A stretch of 64,000 bases of DNA from Erwinia amylovora (GTDB taxonomy: Bacteria > Pseudomonadota > Gammaproteobacteria > Enterobacterales > Enterobacteriaceae). The stretch covers positions 1-64,000 of the forward strand of contig NZ_CP066796.1 in assembly GCF_017161565.1 (NCBI RefSeq), given 5' to 3'. Position 1 is the stretch's first letter. Each line of letters starts with the position of its first letter. This document shows, one piece after another, positions 31,626 to 40,885 of this stretch. Below the pieces are notes generated by a model that had not been told where the DNA came from, made no database searches, and worked only from the letters and a program-made list of their open reading frames with translations. Made by a program: the position numbers and the translations under genes.

Positions 31626-32684
31626 ATGAAAAAATTCGCTTTATCTCTGCTGGCCTTGAGCCTGCTCACCGCTTCACCGGCCTTCGCGGCCGTACCTGCG
31701 GCAATCGCTAACCACTCAGGCCCGGTGCGTATTGCGGTGATCCGTAACCTCGGTTCCGACGACAACACCACCCAGTTTGTCGCCGGAGCCGTTCAGGAAG
31801 GCCGCAAGCTGGGCTTCAAGGTCAGCACGTTCCTGAGCAACGGAGACGATGCCCGCTTCCAGGACTTTGTGAATCAGGCCATTAGTCAGAAGTACGACGG
31901 TATTATTCTGTCACATGGCAAAGACCCTTATTCAACCGCACTGGTGAAACGCATTTCTGATACCGGGATCAAAGTGTCGGTGTTTGATACACCCGTCAAC
32001 CAGCCGATTGCTGGCGTGACGGTGACGGCGCAGGATGATGCTTCGCTGGCACAGCTCTCCCTTAACCAACTGGTGAAAGATAGCAACGGTAAGGCGAATA
32101 TAGTCAAACTGTGGGTTGCGGGCTTCCCGGCTATGGAGCGGCGTCAGGTCGTTTATGAGCAGATGCTGAAAGCGAATCCGGGCATTCACCAACTGGAGTC
32201 AATTGGTGCGGTTTCATCTGACGTGCAGGGCGACACGGCCAATAAGATAGGCGCTATTCTGGCGAAGTATCCTAAAGGCAGTATTAATGCAATTTGGGGA
32301 TCGTGGGATGCGTTCGCCCAAGGAGCTTATAAAGCTCTGCAAGAGAACGGGCGTACCGAGATTAAACTTTACAGCATTGATGTTTCCAATCAGGATTTGC
32401 AGCTGATGCACGAGAGAAACAGTCCGTGGAAGCAGACGGCAGCGGTAGACAGTAAGCTGATTGGTGCGACAAATATGCGGCTTGTTGCCAATAAAATTGG
32501 CGGCGAGGCAACGCCGGCCAGCTTTCAGTTTAAAGCTGCGGCTATCTCACAGGTCGATCTGGCTGCCCAAAGTGGGGCAGTTAGCGTTGCCACTCTGAGT
32601 AAAATCATTCCGGGCTGGGGGGCATCGGACGACTTTGTGGCCCCGTGGTTTGCCGACCTTGAAGCGCAGTACGCGAAAAAGTAG
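31626..32684 (+). CDS. Sugar-type ABC importer, periplasmic binding protein
   Basis: 352 residues from the ATG at 31626. Signal peptide MKKFALSLLALSLLTASPAFA, cleaved before AVPAAI, then a two-lobed Peripla_BP_4 fold: RIAVIRNLGSDD, DGIILSHGKDPY, NAIWGSWDAFAQGAYKAL. It follows the permease by 20 bases and completes the ABC operon. The ligand is unknown; relatives take up pentoses, hexoses or other polyols, and nothing nearby decides it. Confidence 0.88.
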   Translation: MKKFALSLLALSLLTASPAFAAVPAAIANHSGPVRIAVIRNLGSDDNTTQFVAGAVQEGRKLGFKVSTFLSNGDDARFQDFVNQAISQKYDGIILSHGKDPYSTALVKRISDTGIKVSVFDTPVNQPIAGVTVTAQDDASLAQLSLNQLVKDSNGKANIVKLWVAGFPAMERRQVVYEQMLKANPGIHQLESIGAVSSDVQGDTANKIGAILAKYPKGSINAIWGSWDAFAQGAYKALQENGRTEIKLYSIDVSNQDLQLMHERNSPWKQTAAVDSKLIGATNMRLVANKIGGEATPASFQFKAAAISQVDLAAQSGAVSVATLSKIIPGWGASDDFVAPWFADLEAQYAKK

Positions 32685-32754
32685 TACAGGTACGTCATCT
32701 TGTAAAATAAGGGGTTATCTGCTTCAGGGGTAGATCCCTCAATTAACCTTAAAA

Positions 32755-32779
32755 TGCTGACCATTAGCGGTGGTCAGCA
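32755..32779. terminator. Hairpin after the ABC operon
   Basis: TGCTGACCA, 7-base loop, TGGTCAGCA, a perfect 9-bp stem 70 bases beyond the operon. The T-run (TTTT) is on the reverse strand, so it may also end leftward transcripts from the regulator at 33233. Confidence 0.6.
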
Positions 32780-33232
32780 GGCTGGCGTGGCAGTTCAAAA
32801 GATAGTAGTAACTCGACGTAGTTAAAAGAATGAGCGGACCTCTCGCCGCTCGCGCATGTTCACAGCAATGCCATAAGTGAAATGGTTTACTTTAAACGGC
32901 ACCTGTCCATTCAGGATGCACTAAGAAGATTATCAAGTGGCTTCTGCCGTTATGGGAATGGCGTAACAGACTGTTATTGTTCATCGGGCGAGAAAATCAA
33001 ACGGAAATAAGTATTATCTTAAATATGATGGTGGCGCTGCTTCTGCGTTGACTGAATATTAAGCTCTCACTTTATGCTTTTACACAACCATCTTTAATTC
33101 ATTAAATCAGCCATGCCTGGCTAAGATTTATCACTATTTGCAGACTGGAAGAATAAAAGTCAATTCACTGTTGTGGTGACCAGATATCAAGGGTTATTAA
33201 AACCACCAGGAACCAGCTTCTGGGTTATGGGA
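32780..33232. other. Intergenic region with no recognised gene
   Basis: 453 bases between the ABC operon and a leftward regulator gene. A short GAGCGG/CCGCTC stem at 32832-32851 is the only structure noticed. No open frame with ribosome site. Confidence 0.45.
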
Positions 33233-33643
33233 CTAAAGTTTTTTTTTCTTATTCAATGGGGCTAACAAGGCTTTCAGGTTGGTAATAATAAAGCCTGATT
33301 GACGATGGATGGATTTTTCCACACTGACCACGGCGTCAAGTCGAAAGCCGACTTTAGGGATGGTGGTAATCATTATTTCTGTCACCGCCAGCTGTGAGAA
33401 TGCTTTTCTCAGCAGGCTGATATGGTTGCTTAAGTTGCTGCCAGAAGGGGTGAGATCGTGATCTTCCCACACTTTTTTTATCAAATCCTCGCGCGTCATT
33501 ATTTCACCAGCGTGAATAATTAATTCAGTCAATAATCTTGTTCCAGGCCTGGATAGCTGTAACGTTGAGTCACTGTTATCAGTCAGTTTCAGTAACCCAT
33601 TTAATGAATCAAAACAGAGGTTATGATTAATAATGTAGTTCAT
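33233..33643 (-). CDS. OmpR/ToxR-type winged-helix regulator without receiver domain
   Basis: 136 residues if started at the ATG at 33643 (MNYIINHNLCFDS; GGTGG upstream); ATGs further up are possible. The Trans_reg_C winged helix covers most of the protein: LSRPGTRLLTELIIHAGEIMTREDLIKKVWED, SNLSNHISLLRKAF and TIPKVGFRLD. There is no receiver domain and no membrane helix; the product ends in a Lys-rich tail soon after the DNA-binding domain. The start INYIINxxxxFxxxxG-L is typical of CadC/ToxR-like enterobacterial regulators. The target is unknown. Confidence 0.75.
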   Translation of the reverse strand: MNYIINHNLCFDSLNGLLKLTDNSDSTLQLSRPGTRLLTELIIHAGEIMTREDLIKKVWEDHDLTPSGSNLSNHISLLRKAFSQLAVTEIMITTIPKVGFRLDAVVSVEKSIHRQSGFIITNLKALLAPLNKKKKL

Positions 33644-34008
33644 TTTTTCCACCAGCCAAATAAGTTTTTTTGTCATCGCACTGTCTGCACCGCGCAAGCT
33701 GTTTGCGGTTTCCTGTAACTAAGAGCCATTTAAATATTGTTAAGCCAGGTTTGACATTCCGGGCATCATATTGGTAAAGCTAAATATTCAGGTGATTTGT
33801 TTAATATTATTGATGTTATGTCCCTTCAGGAATATTTTATTCTTAAAATTCACAATAAAGTGGCTAATAATAATAATATTACTTAATAATTGAGATTAAG
33901 TTTTTTTTTGCTATTTAGCGTATTATCATTGGTGCGCTATGTTTTTACCGCTTTTATAATTTGCAAATAGATTCGGCAGGAGCCGGGTATAACAAAAGGA
34001 GTAGTGCA

Positions 34009-34278
34009 ATGCGTGAGAACAGCATCAAGAACATTAAGCGAAGAATGTCTGTAGATAAAGTCATTAGTGCGATAAATGAATTCTTTGAAGAGCAAAATGC
34101 TAATAGCGCGCCCTCAGTTTTTGCCAGTACCAGAGATATCGCCAACAGATCGGAATTGAGCATATATAATGCCAGGCATATTTTAATTAAACTAGAGCAA
34201 GAAGGTGTTATCACCTCATTCAAACTAAACAATAGCAAAAGTTTGTACTGGAACAAGACCAAATCTTTCAAGGGTTAA
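34009..34278 (+). CDS. PapI/FaeA-like small regulator
   Basis: 89 residues from the ATG at 34009 (AAAGGAG upstream). The C-terminal half resembles the PapI/FaeA fimbrial regulators: STRDIANRSELSIYNARHI, then LIKLEQEGVI and a YW pair (LYWNK). PapI works with Lrp in phase variation of pili. No fimbrial genes are near, so the target is remote or lost. AT-rich, like its two neighbours. Confidence 0.6.
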   Translation: MRENSIKNIKRRMSVDKVISAINEFFEEQNANSAPSVFASTRDIANRSELSIYNARHILIKLEQEGVITSFKLNNSKSLYWNKTKSFKG

Positions 34279-34298
34279 TTTCATCACCGGCTAAAAAA

Positions 34299-34327
34299 TG
34301 GCGTATTCGTTCTGTCCGAATACGCCA
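34299..34327. terminator. Bidirectional terminator between converging regulators
   Basis: TGGCGTATTCG, 7-base loop, CGAATACGCCA, a perfect 11-bp stem. Read leftward it runs into TTTTTT, serving the LuxR-like gene; it also lies 21 bases after the PapI-like gene. Confidence 0.85.
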
Positions 34328-34375
34328 CGATTGATACGGGGAAAATAAATTTTTCACCCTGGTCAATTAGTCAAC

Positions 34376-34999
34376 TTAACTGCCACGCAGGGATTCACAC
34401 CAGCCTTCCTGTATTAACCAGTAGCTAAGCTCTGCGGGGCGAACCATATTAAGTTTTGACATGATGTTTCTCTTATGCGCACTGACCGTTTTCTCACTAA
34501 TATTCAGGAATCGCGCAACGCCGCCGTTGCTGATGCCACGCGCCAAATAACGAAGAATTTCGGTTTCACGGCGGGTCAGGTTATTACTGGAACGATTAAC
34601 GCCTGAAGGAGTAAGCCGGGTGCGAAAGTTATCCAGCTGTTCCAGCTGCTCGTTGACTACTGCCAGTATACTTTCGACTGATTGATTACGATAAAGTGTC
34701 ACATAATGATGCATGCCGTCCGTTGTGATATCCAGCTGGCTCTCTTCGTGGGGGTTATTTTTAATAATAAAGACGCAGAGGGGGCGCATAGACATGCGGC
34801 GGTTCAGGTAGTGAATATTTGCTAAGGATAATGACTCTTCTGCCAGAAAGATTATTTTTGCACGGCTATTAAAGGCAGATTCAGTATAATCAGCGTTTAT
34901 GCCCTGCTCTAAAAGATTTTCGTAAACGCTACTCTTTAACCCTTCAAAGTAAAAGCGGTTCGGATCGTTGATGACAATCGTGATGTTGTTTTTTTTCAT
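34376..34999 (-). CDS. LuxR/FixJ-type response regulator-like protein
   Basis: 207 residues from the ATG at 34999. The C-terminal LuxR helix-turn-helix is clear: NLTRRETEILRYLARGISN, then ARFLNISEKTVSAHKRNIMSKL. The N-terminal domain is shaped like a receiver (start NITIVINDPNRFYFEGL) but shows no clear phosphoacceptor Asp pattern, so it is probably not a classical two-component partner. Length and design recall RcsA, FimZ and related fimbrial or capsule regulators. It converges with the PapI-like gene across a shared terminator. Confidence 0.7.
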   Translation of the reverse strand: MKKNNITIVINDPNRFYFEGLKSSVYENLLEQGINADYTESAFNSRAKIIFLAEESLSLANIHYLNRRMSMRPLCVFIIKNNPHEESQLDITTDGMHHYVTLYRNQSVESILAVVNEQLEQLDNFRTRLTPSGVNRSSNNLTRRETEILRYLARGISNGGVARFLNISEKTVSAHKRNIMSKLNMVRPAELSYWLIQEGWCESLRGS

Positions 35000-35470
35000 G
35001 GCCAATTACCTGAAGATATCCCTAAACAGAGGCATTGATTAAGCGCCTCTACGCAGCTCCTGAATAGTACCTTTCTAAAATATTATATTGAAATTAAACT
35101 CCTGACGATATCAATGTTCGCCTTTTGGTCTATTACGACATTTGATTTTGCTTTGATGTATTTGGATTGCCAGATAAATCGCGAGTGGGAATTATTATTT
35201 TATTTTCGACACTAAATATCGAGATAAAAAAAATCTGTTTTTTATTTAATAAATTTAGCACTTGTGATTTTTGTCATGGAGGGCAATGCCAGTCTTCAAT
35301 CAAAACAACTTATGGAGTCTGAATTCAGGTACGCATGCTGGTTACGCCGATTGCAGAACGCGGCTGGGCGGGTTTGTTGGGTGGCGAGAAGATGATGTGA
35401 GATGCGTTGGCACAACATGAGCAAACAGGAAGGAAGCATCCTGCTTGCTACATCACCAGCATCCGGGTGC
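35000..35470. other. AT-rich intergenic region
   Basis: 471 bases upstream of the LuxR-like gene and downstream of yibL. A short frame at 35335-35400 (ends WAGLLGGEKMM) might be the tail of a lost gene but is too short to name. Otherwise nothing seen. Confidence 0.4.
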
Positions 35471-35833
35471 TCAGAACGAGGTTTTAGCGAAGCCGGTCAT
35501 CTCTTTCAGGCCCATTTCCCGACCCAGCGCGCTGGTAGGGTGAACAATCACCAATCCGCGTACGCTTTTTTTCAGCGCCCCCATATTGGCCTGTTCTTTT
35601 TTGGTGATGGGTCGGCTGAATGGCAGCTTATTGAGCTGTTGTGCTTCTTTACCCAACTTTTCGGCACGTACGCCACGCAGGCGCTCAATTTCGGCTTGTA
35701 GTTTATCTTTTTCTTTCAGCAGCTCACCCAGTTTTTCGCTGTCCCCGGAAGCCAGCAGTGCGGGTTCTTTGTGATTCAGCGCATCCAGTTTGTCACTGAG
35801 TTCTTTAATTTCTGCCTGTACTTTTTCTTTCAT
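35471..35833 (-). CDS. yibL: YibL (DUF2810) coiled-coil protein
   Basis: 120 residues, the same length as E. coli YibL. The N-terminal two-thirds is a charged coiled coil ([21 protein letters not shown]). The conserved C-terminus is [18 protein letters not shown], then [24 protein letters not shown]. Ribosome association has been reported for the family; the function is unclear. Last gene of the mtlA-mtlD-mtlR-yibL arrangement seen in enterobacteria. Confidence 0.93.
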   Translation of the reverse strand: MKEKVQAEIKELSDKLDALNHKEPALLASGDSEKLGELLKEKDKLQAEIERLRGVRAEKLGKEAQQLNKLPFSRPITKKEQANMGALKKSVRGLVIVHPTSALGREMGLKEMTGFAKTSF

Positions 35834-35906
35834 TGTTCTTAACCATTAAATGGAGTCATTGCAGCAAAGAATACACGAAAGTGGGGCAAAGAGGGAAAGG
35901 AGTAGG

Positions 35907-36452
35907 TTACTTTTTGAAAGCCCGCCTGAGGCTAAGCCGTGAAATTAGCGCAGTCAACGACAGCACCATTGTGGAGCGCACCACCTGCTGATAGCGCTGC
36001 TGCTGCATAACACGCAGTTCGGCATCATGGCTGGCAAAATCAGGAAAGGCCGGTAACGTGCTCATGCAGTGCAATGCGCTAATTGGTCCAACGATTTCAT
36101 CGTCCGTGAAACGGTACTCGCTACCGTCATGGTTCAAAGCTTCGCGCAGAGCCATCAGGCGTTCACAGTCTTCATATTCATGGCGATTAATCACCCCAAG
36201 GCCATAAATTAGCTTCAGACGAACAGACAGCTTAGCCAGCGGACCATCGCCGTGCAACAGAGGTTCTACGGCGTATTTGACGGCATAATCGTCTTTACGA
36301 AATACCTGTTCTACCAGCATGTTAACCGCATCGGCCAGCATTTCTACGGCGGCGATAAGCAGACATCTCACCGAGCGTCCTACGTTCAGGCGTTCAAGGA
36401 CCTGATTTTCGAAAGCCTGTGATTGCCCTGTCAAAGACTGTAATTCATTCAT
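35907..36452 (-). CDS. mtlR: Mannitol operon repressor MtlR
   Basis: 181 residues (195 in E. coli), all-helical MtlR fold, with the conserved segments GPLAKLSVRLKLIYGLGVI and LMALREALNH. In E. coli it lowers expression of mtlADR without being a classical DNA-binding protein. It lies 71 bases after mtlD on the same strand and is probably part of the operon. The C-terminus is basic (SRLSLRRAFKK). Confidence 0.93.
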   Translation of the reverse strand: MNELQSLTGQSQAFENQVLERLNVGRSVRCLLIAAVEMLADAVNMLVEQVFRKDDYAVKYAVEPLLHGDGPLAKLSVRLKLIYGLGVINRHEYEDCERLMALREALNHDGSEYRFTDDEIVGPISALHCMSTLPAFPDFASHDAELRVMQQQRYQQVVRSTMVLSLTALISRLSLRRAFKK

Positions 36453-36523
36453 ATGGATTCGTATTTTTGCGCAGACGCAGCGGTGCTGCGCCCTGTTTGT
36501 TCATCCGTGAGGAGCGTTCGACA

Positions 36524-37672
36524 TTATGCCAGGGTATGCCAGGCTTTCACTACCGCTTTAACCACATCGCTGTCGCTATCCAGCCCGGAGATTTGAGCCA
36601 GCGTGGTGGCGACATCCTGGTGGGATAGCAGTGCAGCAAGTTCAAGCGCTTGCGGGTCCTGGTCGCTACGGTAATGCAGCGCTGCGGCAATGCCGGTGAC
36701 CAGATTATCATTCGGCAGATGGTACTCCAGGGTGCCCAGCGTCGGTTTAATCAGGCGGTCGCCCGCACTCAGTTTGCGGAGCGGCTGGCGACCCACACGC
36801 TCAACATCATCGTTCAGGTACGGGTTTTCGAAGCGGTTAAGGATTTTCTGGATATAAGCAGCATGTTTATCTGCAGCAAAACCGTAGCGCTTAATCAGCA
36901 CCGCGCCGCTTTCTTCCATGGCTCCTTGTACAATCGCCCGAACATGCTTATCCAGTACCGCCTCGCGAATTGTTTTATGGCCGGCCAGCTGGCCGAGATA
37001 GGCAGCGATAGCGTGGCCGGTGTTGAGTGTGAACAGTTTACGTTCGACAAACGCCATCAAATTGTCCGTCAGTTCCAATCCTGGAATATTTGGCAACTCG
37101 CCTTTAAATTGGGTTTTATCAATAATCCATTCGCTAAAGGTCTCAACCGTCACCTCCAGCGGATCGCTGCTGTCCGCTGCAGAAGGTGGAACGATACGAT
37201 CGACTGCAGAGTCGACAAAGGCGACGTGCTCTTCCAGCCAGGCGTGATACTGCCCGGGCAACTCCCGCAGTACATGCGCTTTAAGCTGCGTAGTGCCGCG
37301 CACCATGTTTTCACAGGCGATAATATTTAGCGGTCGGGAATTAGCGCTATCACTGCGTTTGGCAATACCTTTTGCAATGCCACCGGCTATACGTTCAAGG
37401 ATTTGCGGACCCACCGCCGTGGTGACGATATCAACCTCAGCTACCAGCGCAATAATATCATCGCTGGCGCTGTGCACGGCATTGACACCTTTCACTGTCT
37501 CAATCTGCGCTTGCTCGCCCACGACGTGAACCAGATATTCGCCACGGGCGTTAAGGGCATCCAGTACTACCTGATTGACGTCGGCGAAAGTCAGCTGAAT
37601 TCCTGCATCGGCCAGCAGTTTACCAATAAAGCCGCGGCCGATGTTACCGGCACCAAAATGTAATGCTTTCAT
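36524..37672 (-). CDS. mtlD: Mannitol-1-phosphate 5-dehydrogenase
   Basis: NAD-dependent enzyme turning mannitol 1-phosphate into fructose 6-phosphate. 382 residues, as in E. coli. The N-terminal Rossmann motif is [12 protein letters not shown]; the catalytic polyol dehydrogenase motif [16 protein letters not shown] contains the Lys, Asn and His expected of the family. It follows mtlA by 97 bases. Confidence 0.97.
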   Translation of the reverse strand: MKALHFGAGNIGRGFIGKLLADAGIQLTFADVNQVVLDALNARGEYLVHVVGEQAQIETVKGVNAVHSASDDIIALVAEVDIVTTAVGPQILERIAGGIAKGIAKRSDSANSRPLNIIACENMVRGTTQLKAHVLRELPGQYHAWLEEHVAFVDSAVDRIVPPSAADSSDPLEVTVETFSEWIIDKTQFKGELPNIPGLELTDNLMAFVERKLFTLNTGHAIAAYLGQLAGHKTIREAVLDKHVRAIVQGAMEESGAVLIKRYGFAADKHAAYIQKILNRFENPYLNDDVERVGRQPLRKLSAGDRLIKPTLGTLEYHLPNDNLVTGIAAALHYRSDQDPQALELAALLSHQDVATTLAQISGLDSDSDVVKAVVKAWHTLA

Positions 37673-37724
37673 AAATATTCCCGTATTAATGATGCAAATC
37701 TCATGTATTCCCGCAGCAATAAGG

Positions 37725-37740
37725 GCCGGGCATTCCCGGC
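37725..37740 (-). terminator. mtlA-mtlD intercistronic hairpin
   Basis: GCCGGG, CATT loop, CCCGGC in the 97-base space between mtlA and mtlD. It is probably a processing or partial-termination element that lowers mtlD relative to mtlA. Confidence 0.4.
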
Positions 37741-37769
37741 ACCCATTGAGGGATCACGATCAAAACGGC

Positions 37770-39701
37770 TTATCGACTGGTTTTACCTGACAGGAGGTCC
37801 AGAACTTCCTGTACATCTGTCGTGGAGGCCAGGCGTGCAATCACCTTTTCGTCATCCAGCGCGTTAGTCAGGCTGGTAATGACCTGGATATGTTCGTTAT
37901 TACGCGCAGCGATACCAATCACCAGGCGAGCGATGTCTTCAGGTTCTTCACCGAAGTGAACGCCGGCAGGGTACTGGCAGAATACCACACCGGTTTTTAG
38001 CACGCGGTCTTTAGCTTCTACTGTTCCGTGCGGCACGGCGATAGATTCACCGAGGTAGGTTGGCGTCAGTTCCTCGCGTGCCAGCATTGCCTCCACGTAC
38101 TCCGCCTCCACGTAGCCGCCCTTGACCAACTGCTCACCGGCGAAGCGAATAGCCTGCTCTTTGTTGCTGGCGTGATTGCCAAGAAATACGTTGCTGGCGC
38201 TCAGTTTGAACAGATTTTCCTGGTTATCTTCAAGGCTGTCATTGAGTACCGCGCTGACTTTCTCACGATGTTCGGCAGTGCGGCCTGCTTCCGCCAAACG
38301 CGCCGTCAATTCATTATACAGCCCGCTATCAAGGAAGTTAGTCAGCGAAATATGCTGCGCATGAGGGGCCTGACGCATCGCTCGTTCAGTCAGATCGCGG
38401 TGGGTAATCACCAGGTCTGCATCGCCCGGCAGGCTGTTGATCGCGCTGTTAGTGACCGAGATATTGCTCAGTCCCGCTTCACTCACTTTCTTACGCAGTA
38501 CGCCAGCTCCCATTGCGCTGGAACCCATGCCGGCATCACAGGCTACGATGATTTTGCGTACGTGGCTCAGGTCACCTTGCAGGCCCTTGCCATCCGCTTG
38601 CGCAGCAGCCGACGGCCCTTTGGACTGGGATTTCATTTCCTGCATGCGGCGTGTTGCTGCTTCAATATCATCAGACTCTTTCGCCTTGCTGGTTTTCAGC
38701 AGAATAGCCGCAACCACGAAGGAAACGGCAAAGGCTGCCGCAATCGCCGCGATGTTAGCGAAGTAGGCTCCCTTTGGCGTCATGGCCAGTATGGCAAGGA
38801 TAGATCCCGGTGAAGCCGGAGAAACCAGGCCGCCGTTTAACAGTGTCAGGGTGAAAACGCCGGTCATACCACCGAGGATCACGGCGAGGATCAGGCGAGG
38901 GTTCATCAGCACATACGGGAAGTAGATTTCGTGAATACCGCCGAAGAAGTGAATAATGGCAGCCCCACCGGCCGACTGTCTGGCATTGCCACGGCCAAAG
39001 AATATATAGGCCATTAGCACGCCCATTCCCGGGCCAGGGTTAGCTTCAATCAGGAAGAAAATCGATTTTCCGGCTTCGCTCGCCTGCTGGATACCCAGCG
39101 GCGAGAAGATCCCGTGGTTGATGGCGTTATTCAGGAACAGAATTTTTGCCGGTTCCACAAAGATGGAGGTCAGTGGCAGCAGATTATTTTGTACCATCAG
39201 ATTAACGCCGGCGGCGAGAATATGTGACAGTCCCTGAACCATTGGACCAATCGCCAGAAATGCGAGGACAGCCAACAGCATGCCGATGATACCGGCAGAG
39301 AAGTTGTTGACCAGCATTTCGAAACCGCTTTTGATTTTACCATCAATCCGGCGGTCGAAGGTTTTGATTGCCCAGCCACCCAGAGGACCGGCAACCATCG
39401 ACCCGAGGAACATCGGCATGTCAGCACCAGCGATAACGCCCATGGTCGTGATCGCCCCCACTACGCCGCCGCGATCGCCGCCGACCAGACGGCCACCGGT
39501 ATAACCGATCAGCAGTGGCAGCAGGTAGGTGATCATTGGCGCCACCAGCTTCGCCAGCGTGGCGTTCGGCAGCCATCCGGTTGGGATAAATAGCGCGGTA
39601 ATGATACCCCAGGCGATAAACGCGCCAATATTTGGCATGACCATATTACTCAGAAAACGACCAAAGCTTTGAATTTTGATCTTGATGTCTGATGAGGACA
39701 T
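37770..39701 (-). CDS. mtlA: Mannitol PTS permease EIICBA
   Basis: Takes up mannitol with phosphorylation to mannitol 1-phosphate. 643 residues (637 in E. coli) in the order EIIC (about 1-340, membrane), EIIB (about 380-475, phosphorylated Cys388 in IIVACDAGMGSS) and EIIA (about 500-643, His558 in ESIAVPHGT). Conserved EIIC motif GGIHEIYFPYVLMNPRL at 254-270. First gene of the leftward mannitol operon, with four CRP-like sites upstream. Confidence 0.97.
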   Translation of the reverse strand: MSSSDIKIKIQSFGRFLSNMVMPNIGAFIAWGIITALFIPTGWLPNATLAKLVAPMITYLLPLLIGYTGGRLVGGDRGGVVGAITTMGVIAGADMPMFLGSMVAGPLGGWAIKTFDRRIDGKIKSGFEMLVNNFSAGIIGMLLAVLAFLAIGPMVQGLSHILAAGVNLMVQNNLLPLTSIFVEPAKILFLNNAINHGIFSPLGIQQASEAGKSIFFLIEANPGPGMGVLMAYIFFGRGNARQSAGGAAIIHFFGGIHEIYFPYVLMNPRLILAVILGGMTGVFTLTLLNGGLVSPASPGSILAILAMTPKGAYFANIAAIAAAFAVSFVVAAILLKTSKAKESDDIEAATRRMQEMKSQSKGPSAAAQADGKGLQGDLSHVRKIIVACDAGMGSSAMGAGVLRKKVSEAGLSNISVTNSAINSLPGDADLVITHRDLTERAMRQAPHAQHISLTNFLDSGLYNELTARLAEAGRTAEHREKVSAVLNDSLEDNQENLFKLSASNVFLGNHASNKEQAIRFAGEQLVKGGYVEAEYVEAMLAREELTPTYLGESIAVPHGTVEAKDRVLKTGVVFCQYPAGVHFGEEPEDIARLVIGIAARNNEHIQVITSLTNALDDEKVIARLASTTDVQEVLDLLSGKTSR

Positions 39702-39848
39702 ATAAACTCACCTCTTATAAGTACGCGCTAACCCAATAAGAGAGCGCGTTGATTTTTGTATGAGACGTTACGGCGTGGCCGCTGGTGTCACTGTATGCCG
39801 GCAGACTCTATCATGTGAATATGGCGTTTGCGTAGCCAGGGGATTAAG

Positions 39849-39864
39849 TGTGATGCGGGTCACT
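39849..39864. promoter_or_regulatory. CRP-like site 1 upstream of mtlA
   Basis: TGTGA-TGCGGG-TCACT, nine of ten core matches; centre about 155 bases from the mtlA start codon. Confidence 0.6.
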
Positions 39865-39892
39865 TAATTGCAGGGGGTGCGGGGTATTTTTT

Positions 39893-39908
39893 AGTGACAT
39901 GAGTCACG
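39893..39908. promoter_or_regulatory. CRP-like site 2 upstream of mtlA
   Basis: AGTGA-CATGAG-TCACG, eight of ten core matches, 44 bases beyond site 1. Confidence 0.5.
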
Positions 39909-39965
39909 AAGTGTAAAGATATTCGCAATGTTATGTAGAAAAAAAGAACCCGAAGGGATCCTTTA

Positions 39966-39981
39966 TGTGATTTTACTCACA
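39966..39981. promoter_or_regulatory. CRP site 3 upstream of mtlA
   Basis: TGTGA-TTTTAC-TCACA, a perfect core. E. coli mtlA is known for several CRP sites, so this cluster fits. Confidence 0.75.
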
Positions 39982-40008
39982 ATTTTTTTTGGGTGTTTAT
40001 GCTGGCAA

Positions 40009-40024
40009 TGTGATTTTGTTCACA
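40009..40024. promoter_or_regulatory. CRP site 4 upstream of mtlA
   Basis: TGTGA-TTTTGT-TCACA, a perfect core, 43 bases (about four helical turns) beyond site 3. Confidence 0.75.
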
Positions 40025-40600
40025 AAAAAATTTACTGCACTAACAACGATGCCGCCAGGCTAAAAAAAGGGATATGTAGATAAAATCAGCAGATTATTAA
40101 TAAAAAATAACTTTTATCACTGTGCCAGTGCGAGAGAGTTAAATTTAAATTTTGACACGATTATTGCCAACATCGATTGATCTGCAACCAGTCGTTATTG
40201 GATTTGTCATGGCAGGCACCATTTTGAATCGAAGTGAAACAGGGTTGAAGTACCGGATGCATGGTACAAATTCCGCTAGCGTCATAAGAATCATTTCCTC
40301 GTCTGTTAATCAACGGGACAGCAACGGCGGCCAGCGCTGAATTGCTGCGAACCCCCCGGCTTTGCGCAGCGTATGCCAGGCTGTTTAGTCAATATAGGTT
40401 TCAACGGTGAGAATATAGCAGATGATCGGGCCAATTTTTACGCACCTGGCCAGTAATAAACGGTTGTAAATTTTTACCCATAAGGGGCAGCGTTGTTTCC
40501 TCTTGCTGTAATCATCTCAACATGATTGAAGAGTGTGATAATTGCTGGCCTCACCGTCATATTGTGAAATTGCCTGAATGTCACCAAAATAGATTTTCTA
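40025..40600. other. Gene-free region upstream of mtlA
   Basis: No convincing gene. A 62-codon frame at 40152-40340 starts at TTG, lacks a ribosome site and shows no motif. In E. coli the yibI/yibH genes lie upstream of mtlA, as I recall; I see nothing like them here. Confidence 0.45.
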
Positions 40601-40659
40601 TCAGTAAAAGCGTTTTTTTTGTGTGTTGCGCCAGTTTATCTGGCTGGCAACAGGAATTT

Positions 40660-40873
40660 TGATTTAAAACAGTAAGGTGAAAACGGGGAATTCGTCAGTT
40701 GTCATTAGTCGGGGTGGGAAAAGTTTCAGGGTGGCAGGGATTGAAAGGAGTCTGATTACAGGGCAAATCTGGCTTCGGCGGCAGGCGTACAGCAGAATGT
40801 CGGCAAAGAGTGACTCGCCTGAACACGCTGAACGTGGAGTAAACTCCGAAGGGGCAACGTTGTTGCCCCTTTA
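40660..40873 (+). ncRNA. Possible small RNA upstream of the yiaF 3' end
   Basis: A gene-free stretch ends in a strong hairpin with its T-rich tail on the plus strand, although the neighbours mtlA and yiaF are both read leftward. Another small stem (GGAGT at 40836, ACTCC at 40843) lies before it. A rightward transcript ending here would be a non-coding RNA. The 5' end is not defined. A 70-codon frame at 40677 has no support. Confidence 0.3.
40849..40871 (+). terminator. Strong hairpin near yiaF 3' end
   Basis: AAGGGGCAAC, 3-base loop, GTTGCCCCTT, then TACATTTTC. It has a perfect 10-bp stem. The T-rich side is on the plus strand; leftward it could still stop yiaF transcripts. Confidence 0.65.
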
Positions 40874-40885
40874 CATTTTCAGCGT

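Noticed and set aside
33239..33247. Run of T at the end of the winged-helix regulator as a rightward terminator
   Set aside because: It is the complement of the Lys codons at the gene's end, and the stem before it is imperfect.
35335..35400. Short frame ending WAGLLGGEKMM as a gene tail
   Set aside because: Too short to assign; noted only in the intergenic description.
40152..40340. 62-codon frame upstream of mtlA
   Set aside because: TTG start, no ribosome site and no recognisable protein pattern.
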